Source: a virus
Reading direction: 5' to 3' (one strand)
DNA: 35,167 nucleotides
IMG/VR virus record: IMGVR_UViG_3300048028_000296
Coordinates: 1-35,167 of that record
How positions within the stretch are numbered: the stretch's first letter is position 1; the number at the start of each line of letters is the position of its first letter. A program made the position numbers and the translations under genes. The notes beneath the pieces were generated by a model. The model ran no database searches and was not told the DNA's origin. It worked only from the letters and a program-made list of their open reading frames with translations. Of the stretch, positions 18,901 through 27,154 are shown in pieces.

Positions 18901-21900
18901 CTTAAAATACCAAGTAATGCTACGCCAGAAATAAGAGAACAGTTGTTAGATTTAATGTCTAAAAAAAATGCTCTAGAAATGGAGATAAATAAAATAGACG
19001 ACAAAGATTTAGCAGCTCCTCAAATACTACAACTAGGCACTGTTAAAAATCAAATACAATCATTAGTTAAGCAAGAAGCTAACATAAAAACCTTAACAAC
19101 TTCTAAAGCTAGACAAGCGGCTACAAAGGTAGCAGAGCAACTAGGTTATAAATATGAAAACTTTCAAACTCAAGAAGCTATTAATGACAGAGTTGAAGAG
19201 TTAATAGCAGAAGGAGCTAAACCTGCAGCAGCTACAGATTATGGTCAAGCTGTAAATTTAGTAGATGGAAGTACTGTAGTATTGATAAACGATAGAGCCG
19301 CTGCTCAAGACAATGTGTTTACGACAGATCAACATGAAATATTACACCCTTTTCTTAAGCAAACATTTAAAAATAACCCTGACGCAGCTATAGCATTTGG
19401 TAAATCTTTAATGCAGGAAATTATAAGTAATCCTGATATTACTATAAGTCCAAAGTTTGAATCTCAATTCAATGAATACTTAAGCGATGAGAACTATAGC
19501 GCTGCAAACACATGGGAGGAAGTTATCCCACTAGTTAGTGAGGCTTTAACAAATGGTGATATAAAAGTAAAAGGTAATTTAAATACAGCACTTGCCAAAA
19601 TAAAAGAATTTATACAAAAATTACTTGGTAGAGCTAAACAACCTTTAAAAATAAGATTTGATAAAGGATCTGATGTCTTTGCTTTTTTAAGAGACTACAA
19701 TAAAACAATAGCTAAAGGTGAAGGATTAACACAAGCTCAATTAGATGTAGCTGAGCAAGGTGCAGAAGGAGCTTTAGTTACAGACGCCGCGGCAATAGCC
19801 GCAGCTGAAACAGGTGTTGCAGAAGTTGATGCTGCTCAAGAAATATTAACAGAGCAAGAGGCTAATAGAGTAGAACAACAGCCTTTAGCAGCAGCCGCTA
19901 AAAAACGTTTAGATCAAAATATAGGATCTGTTGATACAACTCCTGAGCAAGCTATAAGAAACAAAGAGCTAATGCAGAAGATTCTTGAAGGAGACGTTAG
20001 CGCTGCAAACACGCTTGTTGAAGAAAACTCTGGTTTAATACTTGGGCCAAAATTATTAAATTTTAATCCAGATATAACGCAGCAAAGTGGAGTAACATCT
20101 GAAGATGTTTTACAAGCTGTAACAGACATGATGACACCTGGTATTGTTGATATAGTTTTTACTAAAGAAAAAACAGGTGAGCAAAGAAATAAATCATTAG
20201 CAGAAGAATATGCTCAAGAAAAAGGTGAAGTCAGTACTTTCTTAGGAAGATTAGCTAGAAGAAAAAAAGAAATATACGCAGCTGCAGGGCTTAATCCTAA
20301 TAAATTTAATTTAGTTGATATTGATTCTTCTACTAAACAAATAGCAGACGAAGGATCAGATCCTAAACCTAGACCAGAAAAAGAAGTAGCTACTACACAA
20401 GTAGATCCAAGAGAGTTTGGACCTGTTACAGAAGGCAATAAACTTAAAGATGTAGAAAGCATAGTTAAAGTAAATGACAAAAATAGATTAACATTTAAAA
20501 AACTAGCTTCTAAATACTTTGACAAAGTTTCACAAGCATTGTTTGGCATGCCTGGTAAAAAAGTAAGAGGTAATGTTAGTTTAAAGTACGCTGATGTTAA
20601 GGGTCAACCTAGTTCTTCTGAAGCTAGCAAGCTTCAAAATATTTTTAAAAACGTTGAAGATGTTAGAAGCTTTATTAAAGCTATGCCTCCTTACAATGTT
20701 GCTACAGGTCAAACAGTAATAGATAGACAAGGTAAAAAAATAGATGTTTCTAAAGACGTTAGAGGTAGATCTATAGCTATAAACCCTACAGTATTAAAAA
20801 AATTCTATCAACCAGTTACAAGGGCTATAGAAGGTATATCAAACAAAAGCGGTAGAAGCTTAGGTAGTACTAGTCAAACCCAGGTATATGAATTAAAGCC
20901 AGAGTATAGAGGTAGAATAACAAAACAAACTATAGAGAGTTTACAGAAAAGTCTTGGCATTACTAAAGGACAACTAAGCGTGCCTATTAAAGGAGCGGCT
21001 AGAACCGAGTTTGGATCATTACTTACTGGACTATCTAAGATGTATGTAGACAATCTTATAAACACCGTAGGCAGATCTAAGCTTACTACAGACCAAGCTA
21101 AAGCAGATACTGGTGCTGGTAAATCTAATGCGCTGGCTAAGAAAAGAAAAGCAGAAAATGTTTTTCAAGCAGCTATAAGTGGCACTGACGCTTTAGGTTT
21201 CAATCGTTTTAATTACGACTATGGCAAAGTAATAAGTCAACTAGTAAAAGGAGAAAAAGTAATAGTAAAAGATAAAGACGGAAAAGATGTTGAGGTTGAT
21301 GTTAAGTCTTTTGATATGAAGACGCCTGAAGGTGTAAAAAGATTTTTAGATTACGCTATAAGTAGCGGTATTACTAAGCGAGTTCCAAGAGAACTATGGA
21401 CTTCTTTGGCTTTTACAAGTGAAAATCTTTTAAAAGATACTACTAAAAAATCCGGTGAAAAAGTAAAAGAAACTTTACAATTACTAAAAAGCCTACAGGA
21501 AGACCCAAGTGATAATGTTTTTGGTGAAATTGAAGGCGCGGTTATATCTCCAACAACAGGTATACCTAGAGGATATGCAGGTAATTTACCTTTTAGAAGC
21601 ACAATTGAAGCTAGAGAGTGGATAACAGATTCTATAGATGCAGAATACAATAGATTAAAAAACGATAAAGATTTAAATCTTACAGATGCTGAAGCAAGAA
21701 AGCAAGCTGAGGCATTATTTCCTAAAAAAGGAAGCTCAGATTTTAATAACTTGTTTACTAAAACAGATGTTTTTACTAATAAGAACAACTTAGAAACTCA
21801 ATTAGACAATCCAGCTTTTGTAAAAAGTCAAGACGCTAAAATAAATGAATTAAAAAAGTTTTTTAAATTGCTTCAAGACGAAGTAATGAGAGATGCAAAT

Positions 21901-24900
21901 AATAACATTGACTTTCAAGGTGTTGCTTTTGTTGGTGCCATGCTTTCTTCTAGCTCAGCTGGAACTTCTCACTTTTTAAGAAACGCTGCTCCAATGAGGT
22001 TTTATCAGGAAGGCTATAGAGATTCTGATATTGGAGGGTCATCTAAAGTAACTATAGAACATACTATGCCTGCTACTTTAGTTGGTAAATATTTATTTAT
22101 GTCCGCTGTTGAAGGTGATATTGATGCTAAGTTTAAAACCATAAAAGATAATTACGTACAAGGACCTTTATTAGAAGTTGATGACAAAAAATTAAAAGGT
22201 AAAAAAGCTAACGGAGAGTCTTTTGATTACAGAGAACAAATGCCTGATTTTTGGCAAGAGACTGACAGTGTATGGGGTAGATATTTTAACTTAAACGTAA
22301 TTAGAAACGGAGGTGGTATAAATCCTGCCACTATTATGTTTGGAAAAGGTAAGTCTGCGCTAAGTAGATTTAATGTAATGGCTGATGGAACTGTTATAAA
22401 CAACGCTACTAAAAAAGGTTTACCTGCCGTAGAAAAACAAAACAACAGTTATGTAGCTCCTGCTTTATTAAGCAAACGTAAATTATCTACGCAGCAACAA
22501 ATAAGTCAGCAAGGTACTTTAGATAATGCTTTATCAATGGGTAGAAGAACAGCGCCACCTATTAAGAAGATTAGAATATTTGATTTTGATGATACTCTAG
22601 CTAGATCTAAGAGTATGGTTATAGTTAACATGCCTTTCTTAGATGCTAAAAATGAAATGGTAGATGTAGTTGCAAGACGCATGTTTAAAGATGAGTTTAA
22701 AAACCTACCTAGCTACAAGCGAACGTTTAAAAGCTTAAACGCAGATCAGCAAAGACAAGTGCTTCAGTCTATTCCAGGTAAGACTATAAAAATTAACGCT
22801 ACAGAGTTTGCTCAACAAGCGGCAGACCTAGAAGCTATAGGCGCCACGTTTGACTTTACAGAGTTTAGTAAAGTTGTTGAAGGTCAGAAAGGACCTTTGT
22901 TTGATGTAGCTAAAAAAATAGCAGATGCAAGAGGTACAGAAGATTTATTTATACTTACAGCAAGACCTCAGGAAGCTGCTGGTCCTATAAAAGAATTTAT
23001 GAAGGCTTTAGGTATTGATATACCTTTAGCAAACATAACAGGTTTAGCTGATGGTACCGCTCAGGCTAAGGCTATGTGGGTAGCCGATAAAGCTGCTCAA
23101 GGTTATAATGATTTTTACTTTGCAGATGATGCTATTAAAAATGTTAAAGCTGTTAAAGAAGTATTAGGTCAAATAGACGTTAAGTCTAAAGTTCAACAAG
23201 CAAAAGCAAGTAAAAGACTTACGTTTAATACCGTAGTTAATGATATGATTGAATCCTCTTCGGGTATTGAATCATATAAAACTTTTTCTGCTGCAAAAGC
23301 TAGAACAGTAGGTAGAGATAAAGGTAGATTTGATTGGCTTACAATGGCTTCATCAGCCGAAGACTTTAAAGGTTTATTATATAGACTATTAGGTAACGGT
23401 AAAAAAGGTGAAGCTCAATATGAGTTCTTAAAAACAAACCTTATTGATCCGTACAATAGAGCTGAAGATTCTATAATACAAGCTAAAATATCTGCTGCCA
23501 ATGATTTTATGGCTTTAAAAGCGCAGTTTCCAGGTTTGCCAAAAACACTAGAAACTGAAACAGGTGTTGGTAAGTTTACATATCAGCATGCGCTTCGTAC
23601 TTATATATGGACTCAGCAAGGTATGTCTATACCTGGACTTTCAAAAACAGATGTTAGAAAACTTAATAAGTTTATAACTGACGACGCTAAGCTTCAAGCT
23701 TTTGCAGATCAACTCATATCTATTCAAAAAGGTAAACCATATCCTAAGCCTGGTAAAGAGTGGTTAGGTGGCAATTTAACTACAGATATTATCGGTGGTA
23801 TTAATAAAGTTAACCGTAAAGAATATCAACAAGAGTGGCAAGAAAATGTAGATATTATATTTTCACCTGAGAATTTAAACAAAATGGAAGCTGCTTATGG
23901 TACTCGCTGGCGTAAAGCTTTAGAAAATAGTTTAGCTCGTATGAAAGCTGGTACAAACAGGTTAGGTTATACTGATTCTAGTAATGCTGTTCTTGATTGG
24001 GTTAACAACTCTGTTGGCGCGGTAATGTTCTTAAATACAAGATCTGCGCTACTTCAAACTATATCTGCTGTAAACTTTTTAAATTGGGGTGATAATAATA
24101 TTATAAAAGCAGGCGCTGCATTTGCAAACCAAAAGCAATACTGGGCAGACTTTATGACTCTTATAAACTCTGATTACTTAGTACAACGTAGAAACGGTCT
24201 TAAAATAAACGTAAGTGAATCTGAAATAGCTGACGCAGTAAAAGATTCTCAAAACAAACCTAAAGCAGCTATAGCGTTTTTGCTTAGCAAAGGTTTTGTA
24301 TTCACAAGATATGCTGATAGTTTTGCTATTGCTTCAGGTGGTTCTACTTTTTATAGAAACAGAATTAAAAAGTATTTGAAAGAAGGTATGAGCCAAGAAC
24401 TAGCTCAAGAAAAAGCTTTTAATGATTTTAAAGATGTAGCAGAAGAAAGTCAGCAGTCTAGTGATCCTTCTAAAATTAGTATGCAACAAGCTTCTGGTGC
24501 TGGTCGTGTTATACTTAACTGGGCTAACACGCCGATGCAATATTTGAGAATACAAAAAAGAGATTTACAAGATTTAATAGCGGGTCGTGGTGATCCAAAA
24601 GTTAAAATTGCTAGAATAGCTTATTATGGTGTTGTACAAAATTTAATATTTAACGCCTTACAACAAGCTCTATTTGCAATAGGATTTGGTGATGACGACG
24701 AAGATGAAGATCCAAAGAAAAAAGCTCGTGATGATAAAAGAATAGCTAGAGTTGCAAACGGCATGATTGATTCTCAGTTAAAAGGCTTAGGTATTGCTGG
24801 TATGGGTATGTTATCTGTTAAAAACACTTTAATGAAAATTTATGAGGAATCTAAAAAGAAAAGACCAGAGTATGAAGCAGCGTCTATTGAAGCTTTAAGT

Positions 24901-25386
24901 TTTTCACCAGCTATAAGTTCTAAATATAGAAAATTTGTTGGTGGTTTAAAAAGCTTTAGCTGGAATATGAAAGAAATAAAAGAAAAAGGTTTTAGTCTTG
25001 ACAACCCAGCTTATTTAGCAGGTGCTCAAATTATTACAGCTTTTACAAATTTACCTATTGATCGTGTTATGAAAAAAGCTAATAATATAAGAGGTATATT
25101 AAGTGAGCAATCACAAATGTGGCAGAAAGTAGCAATGGCTCTTGGTTATTCTTCTTATGATGTTGGCTTACCGTACTATGGCGGTTGGGATAAACCAGTT
25201 GAACCTACGCCTGCAGAGCTTAAACGACAAGAGATTGATGTAATGAAACGAGATACTAGTACAACGGAGCAGACACAAATGCTATTAGATCTAGGTCTTG
25301 ATAAAAAACAAATTAAAGCATTGCGTTATGAAGACGCTAGAGTTAAAAAAATAATTGAATTACAAAAAAAGAAAAAAGATGAGTAG
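15997..25386 (+). CDS. Giant multidomain ejected-type protein (zincin + HAD domains)
   Basis: 3129 residues, the largest gene in the window. Seen in order: a helical N-terminus, an acidic Ser/Pro/Thr linker (about residues 45-90), a long Lys/Glu coiled-coil region (to about 660), and a hydrophobic Ala/Gly stretch (about 683-730) that could enter a membrane. A zinc-peptidase motif HEILH follows (H1113, E1114, H1117) with EEVIPLVSEAL about 60 residues later as a possible third-ligand helix. A complete HAD signature comes next: DFDDT (D2196, D2198), LTARP (T2321), a Lys, and YFADD (D2377, D2378). A C-terminal helical region has hydrophobic stretches at about 2668-2698 and 2878-2896, followed by an acidic GDDDEDED run. 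It occupies the gp16-like slot for a protein ejected with DNA. The C-terminal NTPMQY...GRGD region is one I associate with large marine-phage virion proteins. No RNA polymerase motif was seen. Confidence 0.85.
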   Translation: MSHITLLQYITKLQNLGLTEPQVNAAAQEWKKTHTPAQGQEPSEVIEQVEVSEEGKTSDVGTQGASPTSNTELVPESSPSLDGLSASQSPVIKNLLARNKAKETYEKNVKQVGFLIEDLNKTGDFTDIYKFNESNPGYVDIEAIKEFEKKYNDHQAKVQKEREKYTTVVDFGEVYAPGDGYEYKFEINQDTNQIDYYSKSDGQKDFTLVDPNSSDDEKRLLALSVVNKLGHLSGELKEQVEAILKTNRIKSKRLEAEARQYQKYLEEQKNSIQLVTDTGDGRKIISLSEKDERAFNNYLENNKKAKLTGIKSDVEYEFEYPVVEEYFNTLNISDQEKKDRIEMFKIQEKYSKLSKQVEDKTASLRQMDQRAAGPGYAAVTIPLQKFKKSEEYKRLLELNKKYGGSEGVEDVLQPTPEATALFESKLQAEYNELSDYGIEDKVIFKNVFSQTVKNDPFIGAKLIELKIAARPLLREKAKELQTKYDTSTKEGYDNATKEYENYSKELIQDKLEADPEYQKRYKELLLVGGSAQQDILRKQQRENDPFFATLDLLKKSTSGGELAFGSVEQLLKTFKSNQKAFNAIQLDFASSDLDETKSKREALIRAVKEGKISGDTVLGRRFARKFNEAGNITINDLIERYGEDVKEDLKEVAEQLDDLAEIEKALKGYAEIDQDAPWLVKTTQQFAASVPYMAAALGGTAATYFSGGAAAPLIATGMNVLGSAYMGLDFYGQQWYDTFMQGVENQAETEGVSLQDMSSDERKNYLTKALESGRYDKSADAAAAATLMTFTERFGLQKQFSAFGKALGLGKDGVASLVKGQWKQAGKSFARGFINKTGAYIAEFGTEFSQTTIADLQKGLSLGLGSEYVNWKNSWEAGTQGGNVALLMPGVASVVTQTAVEVRNTARKLAINFASESNFAKSSLAVNNWFKMANQRLDTIFDNGNNPEYSREQYEADKNAISTTYNSRLKIPSNATPEIREQLLDLMSKKNALEMEINKIDDKDLAAPQILQLGTVKNQIQSLVKQEANIKTLTTSKARQAATKVAEQLGYKYENFQTQEAINDRVEELIAEGAKPAAATDYGQAVNLVDGSTVVLINDRAAAQDNVFTTDQHEILHPFLKQTFKNNPDAAIAFGKSLMQEIISNPDITISPKFESQFNEYLSDENYSAANTWEEVIPLVSEALTNGDIKVKGNLNTALAKIKEFIQKLLGRAKQPLKIRFDKGSDVFAFLRDYNKTIAKGEGLTQAQLDVAEQGAEGALVTDAAAIAAAETGVAEVDAAQEILTEQEANRVEQQPLAAAAKKRLDQNIGSVDTTPEQAIRNKELMQKILEGDVSAANTLVEENSGLILGPKLLNFNPDITQQSGVTSEDVLQAVTDMMTPGIVDIVFTKEKTGEQRNKSLAEEYAQEKGEVSTFLGRLARRKKEIYAAAGLNPNKFNLVDIDSSTKQIADEGSDPKPRPEKEVATTQVDPREFGPVTEGNKLKDVESIVKVNDKNRLTFKKLASKYFDKVSQALFGMPGKKVRGNVSLKYADVKGQPSSSEASKLQNIFKNVEDVRSFIKAMPPYNVATGQTVIDRQGKKIDVSKDVRGRSIAINPTVLKKFYQPVTRAIEGISNKSGRSLGSTSQTQVYELKPEYRGRITKQTIESLQKSLGITKGQLSVPIKGAARTEFGSLLTGLSKMYVDNLINTVGRSKLTTDQAKADTGAGKSNALAKKRKAENVFQAAISGTDALGFNRFNYDYGKVISQLVKGEKVIVKDKDGKDVEVDVKSFDMKTPEGVKRFLDYAISSGITKRVPRELWTSLAFTSENLLKDTTKKSGEKVKETLQLLKSLQEDPSDNVFGEIEGAVISPTTGIPRGYAGNLPFRSTIEAREWITDSIDAEYNRLKNDKDLNLTDAEARKQAEALFPKKGSSDFNNLFTKTDVFTNKNNLETQLDNPAFVKSQDAKINELKKFFKLLQDEVMRDANNNIDFQGVAFVGAMLSSSSAGTSHFLRNAAPMRFYQEGYRDSDIGGSSKVTIEHTMPATLVGKYLFMSAVEGDIDAKFKTIKDNYVQGPLLEVDDKKLKGKKANGESFDYREQMPDFWQETDSVWGRYFNLNVIRNGGGINPATIMFGKGKSALSRFNVMADGTVINNATKKGLPAVEKQNNSYVAPALLSKRKLSTQQQISQQGTLDNALSMGRRTAPPIKKIRIFDFDDTLARSKSMVIVNMPFLDAKNEMVDVVARRMFKDEFKNLPSYKRTFKSLNADQQRQVLQSIPGKTIKINATEFAQQAADLEAIGATFDFTEFSKVVEGQKGPLFDVAKKIADARGTEDLFILTARPQEAAGPIKEFMKALGIDIPLANITGLADGTAQAKAMWVADKAAQGYNDFYFADDAIKNVKAVKEVLGQIDVKSKVQQAKASKRLTFNTVVNDMIESSSGIESYKTFSAAKARTVGRDKGRFDWLTMASSAEDFKGLLYRLLGNGKKGEAQYEFLKTNLIDPYNRAEDSIIQAKISAANDFMALKAQFPGLPKTLETETGVGKFTYQHALRTYIWTQQGMSIPGLSKTDVRKLNKFITDDAKLQAFADQLISIQKGKPYPKPGKEWLGGNLTTDIIGGINKVNRKEYQQEWQENVDIIFSPENLNKMEAAYGTRWRKALENSLARMKAGTNRLGYTDSSNAVLDWVNNSVGAVMFLNTRSALLQTISAVNFLNWGDNNIIKAGAAFANQKQYWADFMTLINSDYLVQRRNGLKINVSESEIADAVKDSQNKPKAAIAFLLSKGFVFTRYADSFAIASGGSTFYRNRIKKYLKEGMSQELAQEKAFNDFKDVAEESQQSSDPSKISMQQASGAGRVILNWANTPMQYLRIQKRDLQDLIAGRGDPKVKIARIAYYGVVQNLIFNALQQALFAIGFGDDDEDEDPKKKARDDKRIARVANGMIDSQLKGLGIAGMGMLSVKNTLMKIYEESKKKRPEYEAASIEALSFSPAISSKYRKFVGGLKSFSWNMKEIKEKGFSLDNPAYLAGAQIITAFTNLPIDRVMKKANNIRGILSEQSQMWQKVAMALGYSSYDVGLPYYGGWDKPVEPTPAELKRQEIDVMKRDTSTTEQTQMLLDLGLDKKQIKALRYEDARVKKIIELQKKKKDE

Positions 25387-25531
25387 TCCTTTATATGGTA
25401 AAATAAGCTCAGCTTGTAAAGCTGCTGCAAAAAGAAAATTTAAGGTTTGGCCTAGTGCTTATGCTTCAGGTTGGGGTGTAAGATGTACTAAAGCTGGTGG
25501 ACCTAGTAACTTTGGAGGTAAAAAGAAATAA
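25379..25531 (+). CDS. Small basic protein (PSAYASGW type)
   Basis: 50 residues. The ATG at 25379 overlaps the end of the giant gene by 8 bases and its stop overlaps the next ATG by one base (TAATG), which strongly supports a real gene. Seen: MSSPLYGKISSACKAAAKRK, then KFKVWPSAYASGWGV and a C-terminal Gly/Lys tail, with two Cys (C13, C36). The short KF-V-PSAYAS motif recurs in small basic proteins of phages and large DNA viruses whose function I do not know. It probably belongs with the following basic proteins. Confidence 0.75.
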   Translation: MSSPLYGKISSACKAAAKRKFKVWPSAYASGWGVRCTKAGGPSNFGGKKK

Positions 25532-25935
25532 TGGCTTATAAACAAAAAACACCAATGATGCATTGTGCTGCAACTGTAATGCACTCAAAGCCGTGGAATA
25601 AAATGCGCAATAGAACTGCTGCTGTATCTGGTAGAGGTGACGGTAATAAAGTCGGTTTAGCACATGCAGAAGAAAAAAGATCTCCACTTAATAAACAAAA
25701 AGGTGGTGGTACAACTAAAACTTGCTTACCAGCTTCTAAAATAAGAAGTATGAGTAAAGAACAAAGAGAAAAGCTAGTAAACTCTAAAAAATCCGCTGGC
25801 GCAAAAGGTAAATATAAAAGATCGTCCAAAACAAATGTTAAAGGCGCTCGTAAAAAAGGAGCTACACTCAGAGACTGGTTTGAAAAAGAAGACTGGAGAA
25901 GGGTTGATGATCCATCAAAAAAATGCGGAGAATAA
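25531..25935 (+). CDS. Basic Lys-rich small protein, unknown function
   Basis: 134 residues, strongly basic. Seen: HCAATVMHSKPWNKM (about residues 11-25), Gly/Asp-rich stretch GRGDGNKVGLAHAEEK, then KTCLPASKIRSMSKEQREKL (about 64-83), followed by Lys/Ser/Arg-rich KYKRSSKTN and an acidic-aromatic end RDWFEKEDWRRVDDP. The CLPASK...MS module resembles small basic proteins widespread in marine phages and giant viruses. Nucleic-acid binding is plausible from charge only. It starts on the stop of the preceding gene and ends one base before the holin-like gene. Confidence 0.75.
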   Translation: MAYKQKTPMMHCAATVMHSKPWNKMRNRTAAVSGRGDGNKVGLAHAEEKRSPLNKQKGGGTTKTCLPASKIRSMSKEQREKLVNSKKSAGAKGKYKRSSKTNVKGARKKGATLRDWFEKEDWRRVDDPSKKCGE

Positions 25936-25936
25936 A

Positions 25937-26098
25937 ATGAGTTTATCAGATATGAAGCTATACGCTATGAGCGTAGGTACACTAGGCGTTACAACCTTTA
26001 CACAAATAGAAGACGGTTTAAAAATTTTATTGTTACTTATAACTATAGGGTATACAATATCTAAATGGGTTAACATTAAAAAAGAAAAAGAAGATTGA
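25937..26098 (+). CDS. Holin-like small membrane protein
   Basis: 53 residues from the ATG at 25937. A longer frame opens at 25835 but would overlap the previous gene by 101 bases. Seen: an N-terminal amphipathic or hydrophobic part (MKLYAMSVGTLGVTTF), IEDGLKILLLLITIGYTISKWV as a clear membrane segment (about residues 23-44), and a Lys/Glu tail. Size, topology and its position immediately before the endolysin (4-base TTGA overlap) fit a small phage holin that makes the inner membrane permeable at lysis. No sequence-specific holin motif confirms it. Confidence 0.7.
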   Translation: MSLSDMKLYAMSVGTLGVTTFTQIEDGLKILLLLITIGYTISKWVNIKKEKED

Positions 26099-26448
26099 AA
26101 TATTTTAAACTAGAAGAGTTTGATTCACCTGATGAACCAGGTAGCGGTAGGCATATGAATAAAGAAATAATATATATGCTAGATGCGGTAAGAAAAGAAT
26201 ATGGTAAACCTATTAGAGTAAATTCTGGTTATAGAACAAAAGCTAGAAATAAAAAAATAGGTGGTGTTGCAGATTCTTCACACGTAAAAGGTTTAGCTGT
26301 TGATATATCATGCACAACATCTAGCGATAGGTTTAAACTATTAAGCTTACTAACAAAGACCGGTTTTAAAAGAATAGGTGTCGCTAAATCTTTTATACAT
26401 GTAGACATCGATAAAGATAAATCACAAAATGTAATTTGGACATATTAA
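26095..26448 (+). CDS. Endolysin, M15-family D,D-/L,D-peptidase
   Basis: 117 residues. Zinc peptidase of the M15 type that cleaves peptidoglycan stem peptides. Seen: an N-terminal YFKLEEFDSPDEPGSG, VNSGYRTKARN (residues 42-52), SSHVKGLAVD (H63 and D70 as metal ligands) and FIHVDID (H102 as third ligand), the complete SxHxxGxAxD ... HxD signature. The start is TTG at 26095, overlapping the holin-like stop (TTGA). The next ATG would remove 20 residues that are typical of the family's N-terminus, so TTG is preferred. No signal peptide is present, so export would need the neighbouring holin. Confidence 0.9.
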   Translation: MKYFKLEEFDSPDEPGSGRHMNKEIIYMLDAVRKEYGKPIRVNSGYRTKARNKKIGGVADSSHVKGLAVDISCTTSSDRFKLLSLLTKTGFKRIGVAKSFIHVDIDKDKSQNVIWTY

Positions 26449-26449
26449 T

Positions 26450-26734
26450 ATGAAATCACCTGTAGAAATAAAAGAAAAAGCTTACGAAAAGCAAAATAGA
26501 AAAATGCGGTCAGAGTATACATCTGAAACCGGTAAGAAATTAGGCAAGAGACTTACAAAAGGAACTAACAAGCGAAGAGTGTCATTTGCTTGTAGATTTG
26601 CTGGTATGGCTGGAGCAATGAAAGATGCTAAAGGCGAACCAACTAAAAAAGCAATGGCACTAAAAAAGTGGGGTTTCGGTAGTGTAGAAGCAGCTAGAAA
26701 CTTTTGTCAAAAAAATAAATCAAAAAAATCATGA
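26450..26734 (+). CDS. Small basic protein of a conserved phage family
   Basis: 94 residues, Lys/Arg-rich. The C-terminal half RVSFACRFAGMAGAMKDAKG followed by EPTKKAMALKKWGFGSVEAARNF is a pattern I recognise from small proteins (DUF6321-like) common in marine phage genomes; function unknown. The N-terminal half is charged and probably helical. The start lies two bases after the endolysin stop; the stop overlaps the next ATG (ATGA). It may be a DNA-binding or host-interaction protein, which is not shown by the sequence. Confidence 0.75.
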   Translation: MKSPVEIKEKAYEKQNRKMRSEYTSETGKKLGKRLTKGTNKRRVSFACRFAGMAGAMKDAKGEPTKKAMALKKWGFGSVEAARNFCQKNKSKKS

Positions 26735-26964
26735 GAAGTAAATCACCGTTCTATCAAGATAAATGTGCAGAAGCAAGAGCTAAAAAGAAAGCTGAGTACA
26801 TGAAAAGAAAATCAAAAACATCAGTGAAAAGAGTTGATGGCAAAATGCAAAAATACGAAAAGCCTATTACTCCAGAGCAAAACTTAAAAGAGTTTAACGC
26901 AGAAATACAAGAGTTTGAATGCGTTGATGGACAGCTTAAAATTAAACAAGTAGAAAACGATTAA
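26731..26964 (+). CDS. Small charged protein, unknown function
   Basis: 77 residues. Seen: a basic N-terminal half (EARAKKKAEYMKRKSK, with one Cys) and an acidic C-terminal half (EFNAEIQEFECVDGQLKI). It overlaps the preceding gene by four bases (ATGA), supporting translational coupling. No motif or membrane segment was recognised. Confidence 0.65.
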   Translation: MRSKSPFYQDKCAEARAKKKAEYMKRKSKTSVKRVDGKMQKYEKPITPEQNLKEFNAEIQEFECVDGQLKIKQVEND

Positions 26965-26966
26965 TT

Positions 26967-27107
26967 ATGGGAAAATTATTAGTAAAACTAGGATTATGGA
27001 TGCAAGCTTGCTGGTGTAAGCTAATGTGTAAATGGAACTGGTTAGTTTCAAAATTAATTGTCAACGTAAAAAACTGCCCTGTAGCGGAGTGTGTCTGTAA
27101 AAAATAA
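26967..27107 (+). CDS. Cys- and Trp-rich 46-residue protein
   Basis: Last gene before the convergent hairpin, starting two bases after the previous stop. 46 residues with six Cys (C15, C17, C21, C37, C42, C44) and four Trp, N-terminal hydrophobic/amphipathic half (LLVKLGLWMQACWCKLMCKW) and a C-terminal CVCKK. Such composition suggests membrane association or metal binding. Tight spacing and the intact frame argue for a real gene, but there is no recognised family. It may be a spanin-like or lysis accessory peptide; that is speculation. Confidence 0.5.
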   Translation: MGKLLVKLGLWMQACWCKLMCKWNWLVSKLIVNVKNCPVAECVCKK

Positions 27108-27154
27108 GGAACAAAAATAAAATGGGCGTACCATACCCAAAAGTTCCTGTAACC

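Noticed and set aside
21351-21788. 145-residue - strand frame inside the giant gene
   Set aside because: Antisense frame within a continuous 3129-residue frame; composition (Ser/Leu/Phe-rich) is what the complementary strand gives by chance.
15997-25386. Virion RNA polymerase (N4-like) as the identity of the giant protein
   Set aside because: Size is similar, but no polymerase motifs were seen; the recognised domains are zincin and HAD.
25536-25829. 97-residue - strand frame over the basic 134-residue gene
   Set aside because: Antisense to a gene fixed on both sides by overlapping starts and stops.
25835-25936. N-terminal extension of the holin-like frame
   Set aside because: Would overlap the basic gene by 101 bases; the ATG at 25937 lies two bases after that gene's stop and gives a normal holin-sized protein.
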